From Sphingomonas hominis (GTDB taxonomy: Bacteria > Pseudomonadota > Alphaproteobacteria > Sphingomonadales > Sphingomonadaceae): a stretch of DNA of 64,000 nucleotides. Every line of letters starts with the position of its first letter. Positions within the stretch are counted from its first letter, which is position 1. Both the position numbers and the translations under genes were made by a program. The notes below the pieces were generated by a model that had not been told where the DNA came from, searched no databases, and was given only the letters and a program-made list of their open reading frames with translations. The stretch covers positions 186,001-250,000 of the forward strand of contig NZ_JABULH010000004.1 of the NCBI RefSeq assembly GCF_013328205.1, read 5' to 3'. Below are positions 48,403 through 58,811 of the stretch, one piece after another.

Positions 48403-50913
48403 ATGTCGATCACGCTCGCGCTGCTGCTCGCGCAATTCGCCACCCAACCCACACCTGCGGATCAGACCAACGGACCGGCACCTGCACCGGTCGCGCAGGA
48501 AGGTGAGGGTGAGGCTGCGGCGGGCCGGCTCGGCACCGCGCAGCAGGGTGGCGGCGACATCGTCGTCACCGCCCGGCGTCGCGCCGAGACGGTGCAGCAG
48601 GTGCCGATCGCGATCTCGGTCATCGGCGGTCAGGCGCTGGCGGACACGGGCGCGTATAATGTCAACCGACTGACGCAATTGCAGCCGAGCTTGCAATTCT
48701 ATTCCACCAATCCGCGTAACTCGGCGGCCAACATCCGCGGATTGGGCGCGCCGTTCGGCCTCACCAACGATGGGATCGAGCAGGGCGTCGGCATCTACGT
48801 CGACCAGGTCTATTACAGCCGTATCGCCTCGGCGACGTTCGACTTTACCGATACCGAGCGGATCGAGATCCTGCGCGGGCCGCAGGGGACGCTGTACGGC
48901 AAGAATACGACCGCGGGCGCGATCAACATCACGACGCGCAAGCCCAGCTTCACGCCCGAAGCACGGGTCGAGCTGACCGCGGGCAATTACGAATTCGTTC
49001 AGGCAAAGGCGTCGGCGTCGGGGCCGCTCGTCGACGACAAGCTCGCAGTGCGACTGTCGGCCTCGGTGACGCGGCGCGACGGTACGGTGAACAACGTGCG
49101 CACCGGCGTGCACGTCAACGCGCAGGACAATCAGAGCCTGCGCGGGCAGCTTTATTGGCACGCGACCGACACACTCGATCTGACGCTGTCGGCCGATTAC
49201 AACCATCAGAACCCCGATTGCTGCGCGCAATATTTCGTTCGCGTCGGCGCGACCCAGCGCCCGGTCGCGCGGCAGTATGAAGCGCTCGCCGCCGCGTTCG
49301 GGTACCAGCCGCCGTCGCGCAACCCGTTCGACCGCGTGACCGACCTCGACACGCCGTTGCGCGCGCGACAGGAGTTGGGTGGCGTCTCGCTGGTCGGCGA
49401 GCTCGATCTCGGCAGCGCGTTGCTCACCTCGGTCAGCGCGTGGCGCAAATGGGACTGGAAGCCGTCAAACGACCGCGATTACGTCGGGCTGCCGATCACC
49501 ACCGTGTCGGCCAATCCGTCGCAGCAGGAGCAGGTGAGCCAGGAGCTGCGCATCGCGTCCAACGGTCGCCGCACGGTCGATTACGTCGCCGGGCTGTTCT
49601 ACTTCCACCAGACGATCGACACGCAGGGGTTGCAGGTGCAGGGGTCGGCGGCCAGCCGTTTCCTGCTCGCTCCGCCCGCGGGCGGCTGCACCGCGGCGAG
49701 CACCGCCAACGCGTGCAATCCCGCGGTGCTGAACGGGCTGACCTCGCGCAACACGATCGGGTTCAGCAACACGAGCGCGGCCGCCTTCGGCAAGCTGACG
49801 TGGCACATCGCCAACCGCCTCTCGATCGCGCCGGGTCTGCGCGTCAATTACGACAAGAAGAGCGGCGATTACGTCTCGGTGGTGACGACGGGCAGCGGCG
49901 CGACGCTCGATTGCTCGGCCACCGCGCAAGGGGCGAACGGCGTGACGCGCGACCGCTGCGGCGTCCTCGCGCCGCAGAGCTACCAGCCCAAGTTCGATGA
50001 TTGGAACGTGTCGGGCGACGTGACGCTCGCCTACGACCTGTCGCCCGACAATCATTTCTACGCCACCTATGCGCGCAGCTACAAATCGGGCGGGATCAAC
50101 CTGTCGGGCCTGCCGCTGGGCGCCGACAACCTGCCGCTGCTCGCGACCGCCACGGTCAAGCCCGAGACGGTCAATCATTACGAGCTGGGACTGAAGAACC
50201 AGTTTCTCGACCGTCGCGCGACCGTCAACATCGCCGCATTCTGGACCGACATCTTCGATTATCAGGCAACCGTCACCAACAGCCAGTTGAGCGTTCTGCG
50301 CGGCTATCTCGCCAATGCCGGGCACGTTCGCACCCGCGGCGTGGAGATAGACTCGGCGTTTCGCCCGACCAGCCGGCTGAACGTCTACGCCAACGCCGCC
50401 TATACCGACGCCAAATACCAGCGTTTCACCGACGCGCCGTGCCCGCCCGAGCTGGCGGGGGGTACCGCGCTGCCGATCGTCAACGGCCAAATCGTTGGCA
50501 CGCCCGCGGCGGCCGGGACGCCGGGGAACAGCCTGCCGTTCTGCAACGTGTCGGGTCAGCGCATTCCAGGCGTGTCGAAATGGGCCTTCTCCTACGGCGC
50601 GGAGTACGGCGTGCCGACCAACTTCGGCGGCAACGAGGGCAACGTATATCTCGGCTACGACGGCAGTTACCGGTCCAACTTCTCGTCCAACCCGTCCGAG
50701 TCGATCTACACGCAGGTCGACGGCTACTCGATCTCCAACGTGCGCGTCGGTTATCGCGAGGGGGGCCGCCTCAATGTGTTCGGTTGGGTGCGCAACGTGT
50801 TCGATCAGGACTACTTCGAGCTGCTCGCGACGCAGTCGGGCAATACCGGGCTGGTGGTCGGGCAACCCGGCGATCCGCGCACCTATGGCGTGACCTTTTC
50901 GGCATCGTTTTGA
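48403..50913 (+). CDS. TonB-dependent outer-membrane receptor
   Basis: 836 residues. A short hydrophobic start (MSITLALLLAQFATQ) is followed by a Pro/Gly linker and the TonB box-like DIVVTARRR. The plug domain has QQVPIAISVIGGQAL, IRGLGAPF, TERIEILRGPQGTLYGKNTTAGAINITTRKP; the beta-barrel ends in the aromatic SASF. Pairs of Cys at PDCCAQ, GGCTAASTANAC and LDCSATAQG may form loop disulfides. It resembles the sphingomonad receptors for carbohydrate or aromatic ligands; the ligand cannot be named. The signal peptide is unusually short, without an early positive charge. Confidence 0.92.
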   Translation: MSITLALLLAQFATQPTPADQTNGPAPAPVAQEGEGEAAAGRLGTAQQGGGDIVVTARRRAETVQQVPIAISVIGGQALADTGAYNVNRLTQLQPSLQFYSTNPRNSAANIRGLGAPFGLTNDGIEQGVGIYVDQVYYSRIASATFDFTDTERIEILRGPQGTLYGKNTTAGAINITTRKPSFTPEARVELTAGNYEFVQAKASASGPLVDDKLAVRLSASVTRRDGTVNNVRTGVHVNAQDNQSLRGQLYWHATDTLDLTLSADYNHQNPDCCAQYFVRVGATQRPVARQYEALAAAFGYQPPSRNPFDRVTDLDTPLRARQELGGVSLVGELDLGSALLTSVSAWRKWDWKPSNDRDYVGLPITTVSANPSQQEQVSQELRIASNGRRTVDYVAGLFYFHQTIDTQGLQVQGSAASRFLLAPPAGGCTAASTANACNPAVLNGLTSRNTIGFSNTSAAAFGKLTWHIANRLSIAPGLRVNYDKKSGDYVSVVTTGSGATLDCSATAQGANGVTRDRCGVLAPQSYQPKFDDWNVSGDVTLAYDLSPDNHFYATYARSYKSGGINLSGLPLGADNLPLLATATVKPETVNHYELGLKNQFLDRRATVNIAAFWTDIFDYQATVTNSQLSVLRGYLANAGHVRTRGVEIDSAFRPTSRLNVYANAAYTDAKYQRFTDAPCPPELAGGTALPIVNGQIVGTPAAAGTPGNSLPFCNVSGQRIPGVSKWAFSYGAEYGVPTNFGGNEGNVYLGYDGSYRSNFSSNPSESIYTQVDGYSISNVRVGYREGGRLNVFGWVRNVFDQDYFELLATQSGNTGLVVGQPGDPRTYGVTFSASF

Positions 50914-51319
50914 GACATGCGGTCCGGCCCAGGCGGCGCCTGGGTTGGATCGTGTGGCGCGGCGTCAGACCGTTTGCGGCGAGCTTCAAGTATTCGGGAG
51001 TTGTTGCAAAGCAAACGCCCGGGCCGTTTCCGACCCGGGCGCCTGCGTGACGATGAACTCGTCAGCCCCCTAATCCTGCTTTCCGCCCGCACGCCTCGTT
51101 GTTCACGAAGCGGGGCTGGTCTGCTTTCCCCGAACCACGGCTTCTGCCTGTGTGCCAGTGCGATGATTGCTAGGTGAGGGTCGCCGCTGTGTCGACTGTT
51201 ATGAACGCCGGTTAATCCGATTATGCCACGCCTGTGTCGTATTCGCCACAGCTGTAACGATCGCGATGGATTGGGGCGGGGCGTTGCCAGCGCCGCCCTC
51301 TCATCCTAGAGCGGCGCGC
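50914..51319. other. Intergenic region between the receptor and lolC
   Basis: No convincing gene. A stem of CGCCCGGG with its complement (51016-51023 and 51034-51041) lies about 100 bp after the receptor stop; it lacks a T-run, but its position suits transcript end formation. An in-frame extension of lolC to 51167 exists without a good start, and AT-richer patches near 51195-51265 may hold the lol promoter. Confidence 0.45.
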
Positions 51320-52570
51320 ATGTTGCTGTCGCGCTACGAGAGCATGATCGCGCGCCGGTACCTTCTGCCTGGCCGCGGTGAACGCTTCATTGTTCTGGTC
51401 GCCGGGTTCAGCCTGGGCGCGGTGATGCTGGGCGTCGCCGCGCTCGTCATCGTCATGAGCGTGATGAACGGCTTTCGCGCCGAGCTGTTCGACAAGATCG
51501 TCGGGCTGAACGGTCACGCGGTGGTGCAAGGGGTCGGCGGGCGCCTGCCCGACTGGCAGCAGGTAGTGCGCGAGGCGCGCGCGACGCCCGGCGTGACCGA
51601 GGCCACTCCGTTGATCGAGCAGCCGCTGTTCGCGACCTACAATGGCCGCGCGGAGTTCATCCTGCTGCGCGGCATGCGGACGCAGGACATTCGGCAGAAT
51701 GCGACGATCCAGTCGAAGGTGGTGGTCGGCAGCCTCTCCTCGGTGACGCCCGGTAGCAACAACGTCGCGATCGGCGCGCGGCTGGCGGAGGCGCTGGGCG
51801 CGACGATCGGTTCGCAGATCACGATCTGGAACCCGCAAGGGCAGTCGACCCCGTTCGGCACCGTGCCGCGTCAGGTGAGCTATACGGTCGGCGCGATCTT
51901 CGAGGTCGGCATCTACGACTACGACAAGGCCTACGTCATCATGCCGATCCAGGACGCGCAGACGCTGCTGCTGATGGGCGACTCGGTCAGCATGATCGAG
52001 TTGGAAACGCAGAATGCCGACCGCGTCGGCGAGATCCTAGCCCCGCTCGCACCCAAGGTGCAGGGCTACGCGATTATCCGTGACTGGCGACAGCTGAACG
52101 CCGAATTGTTCGACGCATTGGCGGTCGAGCGGGTCGCGATGTTCGTGGTCCTGTGCATTATCATCCTGGTCGCCGCGTTCAACATCGCCAGCTCGCTCAT
52201 CATGCTGGTGCGTGCCAAGACACGCGACATCGCGATCCTGCGCACCATGGGGGCGAGCAGGGGGGCGATGCTGCGCATCTTCATGACGGTCGGCACGACG
52301 ATCGGCGTGCTCGGCACGATCGCGGGGCTCGTGCTGGGTGCGGTGTTCCTGTTCTACCGCCAAGCGGTGGTCAATTTCGTCCAGTTCGTGACGGGGCAGA
52401 ATTTGTGGGATCCCTCGATCCGTTATTTGACCGAGCTGCCGTCCAAACCCGATCCGGTGGAGATCATCGCCATCGTCATCATCACGCTCGTCATGACCTT
52501 CCTCGCGACGATCTACCCCGCCTACAAGGCGGCGAGTACCGATCCGGTGCAGGTTCTCAGATATGAATAG
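51320..52570 (+). CDS. lolC: Lipoprotein-releasing ABC transporter permease (LolC/LolE)
   Basis: 416 residues from [31 protein letters not shown]. Four transmembrane helices: one near the N-terminus and three at the C-terminal end, flanking a large periplasmic domain. [27 protein letters not shown] is the coupling region and DPVQVLRYE the conserved end. Releases outer-membrane lipoproteins to LolA. Only one permease gene is present, as in bacteria with a LolF-type homodimer, so the C/E name is nominal. It overlaps lolD by eight bases. Confidence 0.93.
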   Translation: MLLSRYESMIARRYLLPGRGERFIVLVAGFSLGAVMLGVAALVIVMSVMNGFRAELFDKIVGLNGHAVVQGVGGRLPDWQQVVREARATPGVTEATPLIEQPLFATYNGRAEFILLRGMRTQDIRQNATIQSKVVVGSLSSVTPGSNNVAIGARLAEALGATIGSQITIWNPQGQSTPFGTVPRQVSYTVGAIFEVGIYDYDKAYVIMPIQDAQTLLLMGDSVSMIELETQNADRVGEILAPLAPKVQGYAIIRDWRQLNAELFDALAVERVAMFVVLCIIILVAAFNIASSLIMLVRAKTRDIAILRTMGASRGAMLRIFMTVGTTIGVLGTIAGLVLGAVFLFYRQAVVNFVQFVTGQNLWDPSIRYLTELPSKPDPVEIIAIVIITLVMTFLATIYPAYKAASTDPVQVLRYE

Positions 52571-53339
52571 CGACGAGGGCGCGATCGGCCGGCGCATCGG
52601 TGCCGCCCCAGGAGCGATCGGCACAGGCGACTTCGCCGCATCCGACGGCGGCGGGCATGAAGCCAGTAACGGGCCCGTGCTTGAGACGCGCGCCCTTGCG
52701 CGCAGCTTTACGCAAGGCTCGGAAACGATTCACGTGCTGCGCGGCGTGAATCTCTCGATCGCACCGGGCGAGATCGTCGCGCTGCTCGGCCCGTCGGGTT
52801 CGGGCAAGTCGACGATGCTCCAGGCGATTGGGCTGCTGGAGGGCGGGTTCGAGGGCTCGATCCGCATCGCGGGCGAGGAAGCGGCGCGGCTCGACGCAAA
52901 GGGCCGCACCGCGGTGCGGCGCGACCGGCTCGGCTTCGTCTATCAGTTCCACCACCTGCTCGCCGACTTCAACGCAATCGAGAACGTAATTCTGCCGCAG
53001 CTCGTCCACGGCGATGAACGCCCCGCGGCGGAAGCGCGCGCGACGAACCTGCTGACGGTGCTCGGGCTCGGTCATCGCCTCACGCACCGCCCGTCGCAGC
53101 TCTCGGGCGGCGAGCAGCAACGGGTCGCGGTCGCGCGTGCGCTCGCCAATCGTCCCGCGCTGATCCTCGCGGACGAGCCGACCGGCAACCTCGACGAACA
53201 TACCGCCGACGTGGTGCTCGCCGAATTTCTGCGGCTGGTGCGCGAGGAAGGTTCGGCGGCGCTCGTCGCGACGCACAACGAGCGGCTGGCGGCGCGGATG
53301 GACCGAGTGGTGCGGCTGCACGAGGGCCAGTTGCAGTGA
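52563..53339 (+). CDS. lolD: Lipoprotein-releasing ABC transporter ATP-binding protein LolD
   Basis: 258 residues. Walker A is GPSGSGKST, signature [15 protein letters not shown], Walker [13 protein letters not shown], and the switch His is in ATHNERL. An N-terminal stretch of about 37 residues (Gly/Ala-rich) precedes the usual start near [11 protein letters not shown]; an internal start is possible, but this ATG overlaps lolC, which favours coupling. Drives lipoprotein extraction from the inner membrane. Confidence 0.95.
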   Translation: MNSDEGAIGRRIGAAPGAIGTGDFAASDGGGHEASNGPVLETRALARSFTQGSETIHVLRGVNLSIAPGEIVALLGPSGSGKSTMLQAIGLLEGGFEGSIRIAGEEAARLDAKGRTAVRRDRLGFVYQFHHLLADFNAIENVILPQLVHGDERPAAEARATNLLTVLGLGHRLTHRPSQLSGGEQQRVAVARALANRPALILADEPTGNLDEHTADVVLAEFLRLVREEGSAALVATHNERLAARMDRVVRLHEGQLQ

Positions 53340-53929
53340 GCGCGTGGCGCGAGGCGGTGACGCTCTCGGGCCGGCACGTCACGCTCCGCCCGCTCGCGCG
53401 CAGCGACCGCGACGCGATCGTCGCAGCACTGGCCGACGTGGGGCCGAGCTTGGCGACGATTGTACCCGACGCAACCACGGTCGACGGCTGGTATGACGCG
53501 ATTGACAAGCAGGTAGCGGCGGGCCGCGCGCTTCCCTTCACGGTGCTCGACGCCGACGGCACGGTTGCAGGCGTCACGCGCTTCCTGCGGATGAACGAGG
53601 CGTACGCCCGCGTCGAGATCGGCGGCACCGTCTACGCGCCGCGCGTCCAGCGGACCGGCGTCAACACCGAGGCGAAGCGGCTGCTGCTCACCCACGCTTT
53701 CGATATTCTCGGCTGCCAGTGCGTGCAATTGCGCACCAACGTGCTCAACCGCGCGTCGCGTGCCGCGATCGAGCGGCTCGGCGCGCGGCTCGACGGCATC
53801 TTGCGCGGGCACATGGTGACGCCCGACGGTGAGGTGCGCGACAGTGCGGTCTACTCGATCATGGCGCAAGAGTGGCCGCAGGTCCGGCGCAACCTCGATC
53901 ACCTGCTCGTACGAGAGGATAGACGATGA
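53336..53929 (+). CDS. GNAT family N-acetyltransferase (RimJ/RimL type)
   Basis: 197 residues from a GTG that overlaps the lolD stop as GTGA. The segments [53 protein letters not shown] and [34 protein letters not shown] fit the acetyl-CoA binding fold of the RimJ/RimL subgroup. Substrate is unknown; N-terminal amino groups or small molecules are typical. It belongs to the lolC-lolD-gpx transcription unit. Confidence 0.88.
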   Translation: MSAWREAVTLSGRHVTLRPLARSDRDAIVAALADVGPSLATIVPDATTVDGWYDAIDKQVAAGRALPFTVLDADGTVAGVTRFLRMNEAYARVEIGGTVYAPRVQRTGVNTEAKRLLLTHAFDILGCQCVQLRTNVLNRASRAAIERLGARLDGILRGHMVTPDGEVRDSAVYSIMAQEWPQVRRNLDHLLVREDRR

Positions 53930-54405
53930 CCGCGATCACCGACCTGACCGTCATTGCCGCCGATGGCACGCCGACCCGCCTCGACCAGTGGCGCGGCAAG
54001 GTACTGCTGATCGTCAACACCGCGTCCAAATGCGGCTTCACCCCGCAGTACGAGGGATTAGAAGCGCTTCATCGCGATCTGGTTCCACGTGGGTTCGAGG
54101 TGCTGGCGTTCCCGTGCAACCAGTTCGGCGCGCAGGAACCCGGCGACGCTGCCGAGATCGCGAACTTCTGCTCGCTGACCTACGACGTGACGTTCCCGGT
54201 GTTCGCCAAGGTCGACGTCAGCGGCGACGCCGCCGATCCGCTGTTCGAGCGATTGAAAGCCGACGCGCCCGGCGTGATGGGCACCAAAGCGATCAAATGG
54301 AACTTCACCAAGTTCCTAGTCGACCGCGACGGCCACACCGTCCGCCGCTACGCGCCGACCACCAAGCCCGAGGAGATCCGTCGCGACATCGAGGCGCTGC
54401 TGTGA
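53926..54405 (+). CDS. gpx: Glutathione peroxidase family protein
   Basis: 159 residues. The peroxidatic Cys36 is in [12 protein letters not shown], the catalytic Gln66 in [11 protein letters not shown], and Trp-Asn in [13 protein letters not shown]. Normal bacterial length and no signal peptide. Reduces hydroperoxides using thioredoxin or glutathione. The ATG overlaps the GNAT stop as ATGA and the next small ORF overlaps its stop. Confidence 0.95.
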   Translation: MTAITDLTVIAADGTPTRLDQWRGKVLLIVNTASKCGFTPQYEGLEALHRDLVPRGFEVLAFPCNQFGAQEPGDAAEIANFCSLTYDVTFPVFAKVDVSGDAADPLFERLKADAPGVMGTKAIKWNFTKFLVDRDGHTVRRYAPTTKPEEIRRDIEALL

Positions 54406-54515
54406 AGTCGCTCGATCCCAGCGGCACGTGGCGCATCCTGATCGCGATGTTCGCGCTGATCTGCCTCGTCATGGTAGGGCTGCTTACGCTACTCGCAGTC
54501 CTGCACTACCGCTAA
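54402..54515 (+). CDS. Putative 37-residue single-span membrane protein
   Basis: A GTG overlaps the gpx stop as GTGA and opens 37 codons starting [20 protein letters not shown] and ending LLAVLHYR. A polar N-terminus is followed by a hydrophobic helix of about 22 residues. The tight coupling matches all other gene junctions in this operon, which supports coding. It is too short for most gene finders. No family is recognised. Confidence 0.6.
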   Translation: MKSLDPSGTWRILIAMFALICLVMVGLLTLLAVLHYR

Positions 54516-54519
54516 TAGG

Positions 54520-55095
54520 TCAGCCGGGCACCGCGAACGCGCTCGCGCCCTTGCGGTGGTCGGCCGCGGCGGTGATCGAGGTGACCCCGCCGAAGATGAA
54601 GCTGATCCCCAAGATATAGCCCGGCAGCGTCAGCGCCGAGAACGGCACCGTCGCCAGGATGAACAGCGCGAGCAGCACGTTGATGATGCCGAGCGTGATC
54701 AACATGCCGCGCCGCCGCTTGAGCCGGAAGCCATAGACCAGCTCCAGCACGCCGCGCACACCCAGCCAGACGGCGACCATCAGCGTCAGCGACAACGCAC
54801 CGGTCGCAGGTTCGAGCAGCATGATCAGTCCGACGATCACCGACAGCGCACCGAACAGGATCGTGTAGCCGCGATGCGCGCTGCCGTGCCCGAACAGCGA
54901 CGCCGCGATCGCGAACGCGCCCGACACGAAGAAGAACGCGCCGATCACCACGGTCGCTGCGAACGTGGCGGCGAACGGCGACGCGAACGCCAGGATGCCG
55001 AGCACCACCGACACGATGCCGTACGCCATGATCCAGCCCCAGCCGGCACCAACCGCACCGCTGCCCGATCGGCCATCACCGCGCACGTCCGTCAT
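54520..55095 (-). CDS. HdeD family (DUF308) membrane protein
   Basis: 191 residues with six hydrophobic helices in three similar pairs. A near-perfect ribosome site (AGGAGG) precedes the ATG. The blocks YGIVSVVLGILAFASPFAATF, RGYTILFGALSVIVGLIMLLEP and GVRGVLELVYGFRLKRRRGMLITLGIINVLLALF identify the DUF308/HdeD fold, linked to acid resistance in E. coli. It is convergent with the gpx operon, 4 bp from the small ORF's stop, so transcripts may overlap. Confidence 0.9.
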   Translation of the reverse strand: MTDVRGDGRSGSGAVGAGWGWIMAYGIVSVVLGILAFASPFAATFAATVVIGAFFFVSGAFAIAASLFGHGSAHRGYTILFGALSVIVGLIMLLEPATGALSLTLMVAVWLGVRGVLELVYGFRLKRRRGMLITLGIINVLLALFILATVPFSALTLPGYILGISFIFGGVTSITAAADHRKGASAFAVPG

Positions 55096-55197
55096 CGCAC
55101 TTCCTCCTACTTGCGCGGTCGAACGGGCGCGAACGCGCCACGGTTCCTCCGCGGTTGCGCGCTGGTCGAATCATCCAACAGCGCCTAGGTTGGCGCG

Positions 55198-58100
55198 ATG
55201 CCTCACTCCGGGTTCGTGCCGCTCCGCATCTTTTCCTGCTACACCATGCTCGACGGCGCGATCGACCCGAAGGCGATTGCCAAGCGTGCCGCAAAGCTCG
55301 GCTTCCCCGCCGCCGGCCTGACCGACCGCAACGGGCTCTATGCCGCAATGGCCTTCTCCGATGGGGCGTTCGCGTCGGGCGTGCAGCCGGTGATCGGCAC
55401 GATGCTGGGGATCTGCCGCCCCGACATGCCCGAGGGCGGCTGCCCGGTGGTCGACTGGATCGCGCTCTACGCGCAAGACACGACTGGCTATGACAATCTG
55501 TGCGCGCTGGTCAGCCAGGCGCACCTCGATCGCCCGCTGGAGCATGCGCCGCACGTCACCTTCGACGCGCTTGAGCGGCACACCACCGGCCTCCTCGCGC
55601 TGACCGCGGGCGGCGAGGGTGGTCTGGCGCGCCTGTTCGCGGAGGATCAGCCCGCGCGCGCCGCCGCTTACGCCGATCGCCTACAGGCGCTGTTCCCTGA
55701 TCGGCTCTACGTCGAACTCGTCCGGCGCGGCGATCCGGTTGAGGATGCGGCGGAAGAAGCGCTGATCGACCTAGCCTATGCGCGGAACCTGCCGCTCGTC
55801 GCGACCAACCCGTCGTGCTTCGAAGAAGCGAGCTTCGGCGAAGCGCACGACACGATGCTGTGCATCGCCAACTCCACCTATGTCGAGACCGAGGACCGCC
55901 CCCGCAGTTCGCCCGAGGCGTGGATGAAACCCGCGGCCGAGATGCGCCAGCTGTTCGCCGACCTGCCCGAGGCGATCGACAACACCTTGGTCGTCGCGCG
56001 GCGCTGCGCGGTGGCGGCGCCCAAGCGCAAGCCGATCTTGCCCAGCCTCGCCGGTGACCGCGAGGGCGAGGCGGCAATGCTGCGCGATCTCGCGCGCGCG
56101 GGGCTCGACGCGCGGTTGCAGCGGATCGAGGAATTGCACGCCGCCGCGGGCGACGCTGCCGAGCCGCTCGCACCCGACTGGAGGCAGGGCTACCGCGACC
56201 GGCTCGAATTCGAACTCGACGTCATCATCCAGATGGGCTTCCCCGGCTATTTCCTGATCGTCGCCGACTTCATTCAATGGGCGAAGGCCCACGACATCCC
56301 GGTCGGCCCGGGCCGCGGGTCGGGCGCGGGCAGCGTCGTCGCCTGGGTGCTGACGATCACCGACCTTGATCCGTTGAAGCTTGGTCTGCTGTTCGAGCGC
56401 TTCCTCAATCCCGAGCGCGTGTCGATGCCCGACTTCGACATCGACTTCTGCGAAACGCGGCGCGGCGAGGTGATCCGCTACGTGCAGGAGAAATACGGCC
56501 GCGATCAGGTGGCGCAGATCATCACCTTCGGTAAGCTGAAAGCGCGCGCGGTGCTAAAGGACACCGGACGCGTGTTGCAGATGAGCTACGGGCAGGTCGA
56601 TCGCCTGGCCAAGCTCGTACCCAACCACCCGACCGACCCTTGGGATCTCAAGCGCGCGCTCAACGGCGTGCCCGAGCTCGCCAAGGAATATGCCAACGAC
56701 AACCAGGTTCGGCATTTGCTCGACTTGGCGACGCAGTTGGAGGGGCTGCCGCGCCACTCGTCGACGCACGCGGCCGGCGTGGTGATCGGCGACCGGCCGC
56801 TCGCGCAGCTCGTCCCGCTCTACCGCGATCCGCGCTCCGACATGCCGGTGACGCAGTTCGACATGAAGTATGTCGAGGGTGCGGGGCTGGTGAAGTTCGA
56901 CTTCCTCGGCCTGAAAACGCTGTCGGTGCTCAAGAAGGCGGTGCAACTGCTTGCGAAGCGCGGCATTTCGGTCGATCTCGACGCGCTGCTGTGGGACGAC
57001 GAGGCGGTCTACAAACTGCTCCAAAGCGGCAACACCGTGGGCGTGTTCCAGCTCGAATCGGAAGGCATGCGCCGCACGCTGTCGGCGGTGCGCCCGACCA
57101 ATTTCGGCGACATCGTCGCGCTCGTCTCGCTCTACCGTCCGGGTCCGATGGACAACATTCCGTCGTTCGGTCGCCGCAAGCAGGGCACCGAGCCGATCGA
57201 GTATCCGCACGCGCTGCTGGAGCCGATCCTGGCCGAGACCTACGGCATCTTCGTTTACCAGGAACAGGTGATGCAGGCGGCGCAGGTGCTGGCGGGCTAT
57301 TCGCTCGGCGGCGCCGACCTGTTGCGGCGCGCGATGGGCAAGAAGGTCAAGGCGGAAATGGACGCGCAGCGCTCGATCTTCGTCGCCGGCTGCCAGGAAG
57401 TGAACGGCATCCCTAAGGCGAAGGCGAACGAGCTGTTCGACTTGATCGACAAGTTCGCGGGCTACGGGTTCAACAAGAGCCACGCCGCCGCCTATGCGCT
57501 GCTCGCGTATCAGACCGCGTGGCTGAAAGCGCATCATCCGCATGAATTTTATGCGGCTTCAATGTGTTACGACCTGCACTTGACGGACAAGCTAGCGATC
57601 TTCGTCGATGACGCGCGGCGCTTGGGCGTCGAGTTGCTGCCGCCATGCATCAACGCCAGCCAGGCCGAGTTCGACGTCGAGGCGACGCCAGACGGTGGCC
57701 TCGCGGTCCGCTTCGCGCTCGCTGCGCTCAAATCGGTCGGCGAGGGCGCGATGGAGCGGCTGGTCGAGGCGCGTACCAGTGATGGCCCGTTCAAGAGCTT
57801 GAGCGACCTTGCCGACCGGGTTGACCCGCGGCTCGTCAACAAGCGTCAGTTGGAGACGCTGGCGGCGGGCGGCGCCTTCGACGGGCTCGACCCCAACCGC
57901 GCCGGCGTTCACGCGATTGCCGAGACGATCCTCGCGATCGCCGCCAGCGCGCACCACGGGCGCACCAGCGGGCAGGGCGGCCTGTTCGGCGAGGAGAGCC
58001 ATGGCAGCGAGGTCATCAAGCTGCCGACCGACGTGCGCTGGAGCCTGATGCAGCGGATGGAGCAGGAGAAGGAGGCGTTCGGCTTTTACTTCTCTGCGCA

Positions 58101-58713
58101 CCCGGTCGATCGCTACCGCATGCTCGCCAAGATGCACGGCGCGCGCACCTTCGCCACGTTGAACGAGCTGCATATCGCCGATGGCGCGCGCGTCGGCGCG
58201 ACGCTGGCGGTGTTGGTCGAGGAAGCGCGCTGGCGCACCTCGGCGCGCGGGCGGCGCTACCTGATGGCGACGCTGTCGGATGCGACGGGGCAGTTCAACG
58301 CGACTTGCTTCGAGGATTCGACCTCGACCGATCTGGAGGAGGCGGCGCGGATCGGCGGTTGCGGGCTGCTGACGGTCGAGCTCGATCGCCGGCCGGGCGA
58401 GGAAACGCCGCGTGTCAGCATCAAGGCGATCAAGCCGTTCGAGACGCTTGCCGCGACGACGCGCTTCGCGCTCGAGGTAGCGGTGGACGACGTGCGCGCG
58501 ATCCCCACACTTGCCGCGCTGATCGGCGAGCGTCGCGGGCAGCGCGGCAAGGTGACCCTGACCGTGCCGGTGCCCGACGGCGGCCATGCCAAGGTGCTGC
58601 TCGGCCACGACTTCTCGCTCGATGCCGAACTGGCCGAGCGGATCGAGGGAATAGCAGGCATCGCCTCGGTCAGCTTCGACGTCGAGGAAGTGCGCCTGCG
58701 CGCGGTGGGGTAG
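55198..58713 (+). CDS. dnaE: DNA polymerase III subunit alpha
   Basis: 1171 residues. The PHP domain opens FVPLRIFSCYTMLDGAI, where the usual HxH metal ligands are replaced by Pro and Phe. The polymerase active site is in VGPGRGSGAGSVVAW and MPDFDIDFCETRRGEVI with its aspartates. GQGGLFGEE near residue 930 looks like the clamp-binding motif, followed by an OB domain. It is the replicative polymerase. Divergent from the HdeD-type gene; both starts lie within 103 bp. Confidence 0.97.
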   Translation: MPHSGFVPLRIFSCYTMLDGAIDPKAIAKRAAKLGFPAAGLTDRNGLYAAMAFSDGAFASGVQPVIGTMLGICRPDMPEGGCPVVDWIALYAQDTTGYDNLCALVSQAHLDRPLEHAPHVTFDALERHTTGLLALTAGGEGGLARLFAEDQPARAAAYADRLQALFPDRLYVELVRRGDPVEDAAEEALIDLAYARNLPLVATNPSCFEEASFGEAHDTMLCIANSTYVETEDRPRSSPEAWMKPAAEMRQLFADLPEAIDNTLVVARRCAVAAPKRKPILPSLAGDREGEAAMLRDLARAGLDARLQRIEELHAAAGDAAEPLAPDWRQGYRDRLEFELDVIIQMGFPGYFLIVADFIQWAKAHDIPVGPGRGSGAGSVVAWVLTITDLDPLKLGLLFERFLNPERVSMPDFDIDFCETRRGEVIRYVQEKYGRDQVAQIITFGKLKARAVLKDTGRVLQMSYGQVDRLAKLVPNHPTDPWDLKRALNGVPELAKEYANDNQVRHLLDLATQLEGLPRHSSTHAAGVVIGDRPLAQLVPLYRDPRSDMPVTQFDMKYVEGAGLVKFDFLGLKTLSVLKKAVQLLAKRGISVDLDALLWDDEAVYKLLQSGNTVGVFQLESEGMRRTLSAVRPTNFGDIVALVSLYRPGPMDNIPSFGRRKQGTEPIEYPHALLEPILAETYGIFVYQEQVMQAAQVLAGYSLGGADLLRRAMGKKVKAEMDAQRSIFVAGCQEVNGIPKAKANELFDLIDKFAGYGFNKSHAAAYALLAYQTAWLKAHHPHEFYAASMCYDLHLTDKLAIFVDDARRLGVELLPPCINASQAEFDVEATPDGGLAVRFALAALKSVGEGAMERLVEARTSDGPFKSLSDLADRVDPRLVNKRQLETLAAGGAFDGLDPNRAGVHAIAETILAIAASAHHGRTSGQGGLFGEESHGSEVIKLPTDVRWSLMQRMEQEKEAFGFYFSAHPVDRYRMLAKMHGARTFATLNELHIADGARVGATLAVLVEEARWRTSARGRRYLMATLSDATGQFNATCFEDSTSTDLEEAARIGGCGLLTVELDRRPGEETPRVSIKAIKPFETLAATTRFALEVAVDDVRAIPTLAALIGERRGQRGKVTLTVPVPDGGHAKVLLGHDFSLDAELAERIEGIAGIASVSFDVEEVRLRAVG

Positions 58714-58726
58714 CGACGTTGCTGCC

Positions 58727-58806
58727 GACATCCTGGGCTTGACCCGGGCTTCCCTTTCCTTGCTCCGCGCGAGAGAAGGGGGCCCCGCAGCCAGTCAGGG
58801 GTGACG
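58727..58806. repeat. Inverted intergenic repeat pair related to 35406-35490
   Basis: ATCCTGGGCTTGACCCGGG near 58730-58748 resembles the core of the repeat at 35406, and an imperfect inverse arm lies at 58776-58806 (ending GGGGTGAC). It fills the convergent dnaE/radical SAM gap. The match is partial, so common origin is likely but not certain. Confidence 0.5.
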
Positions 58807-58811
58807 TGTGA

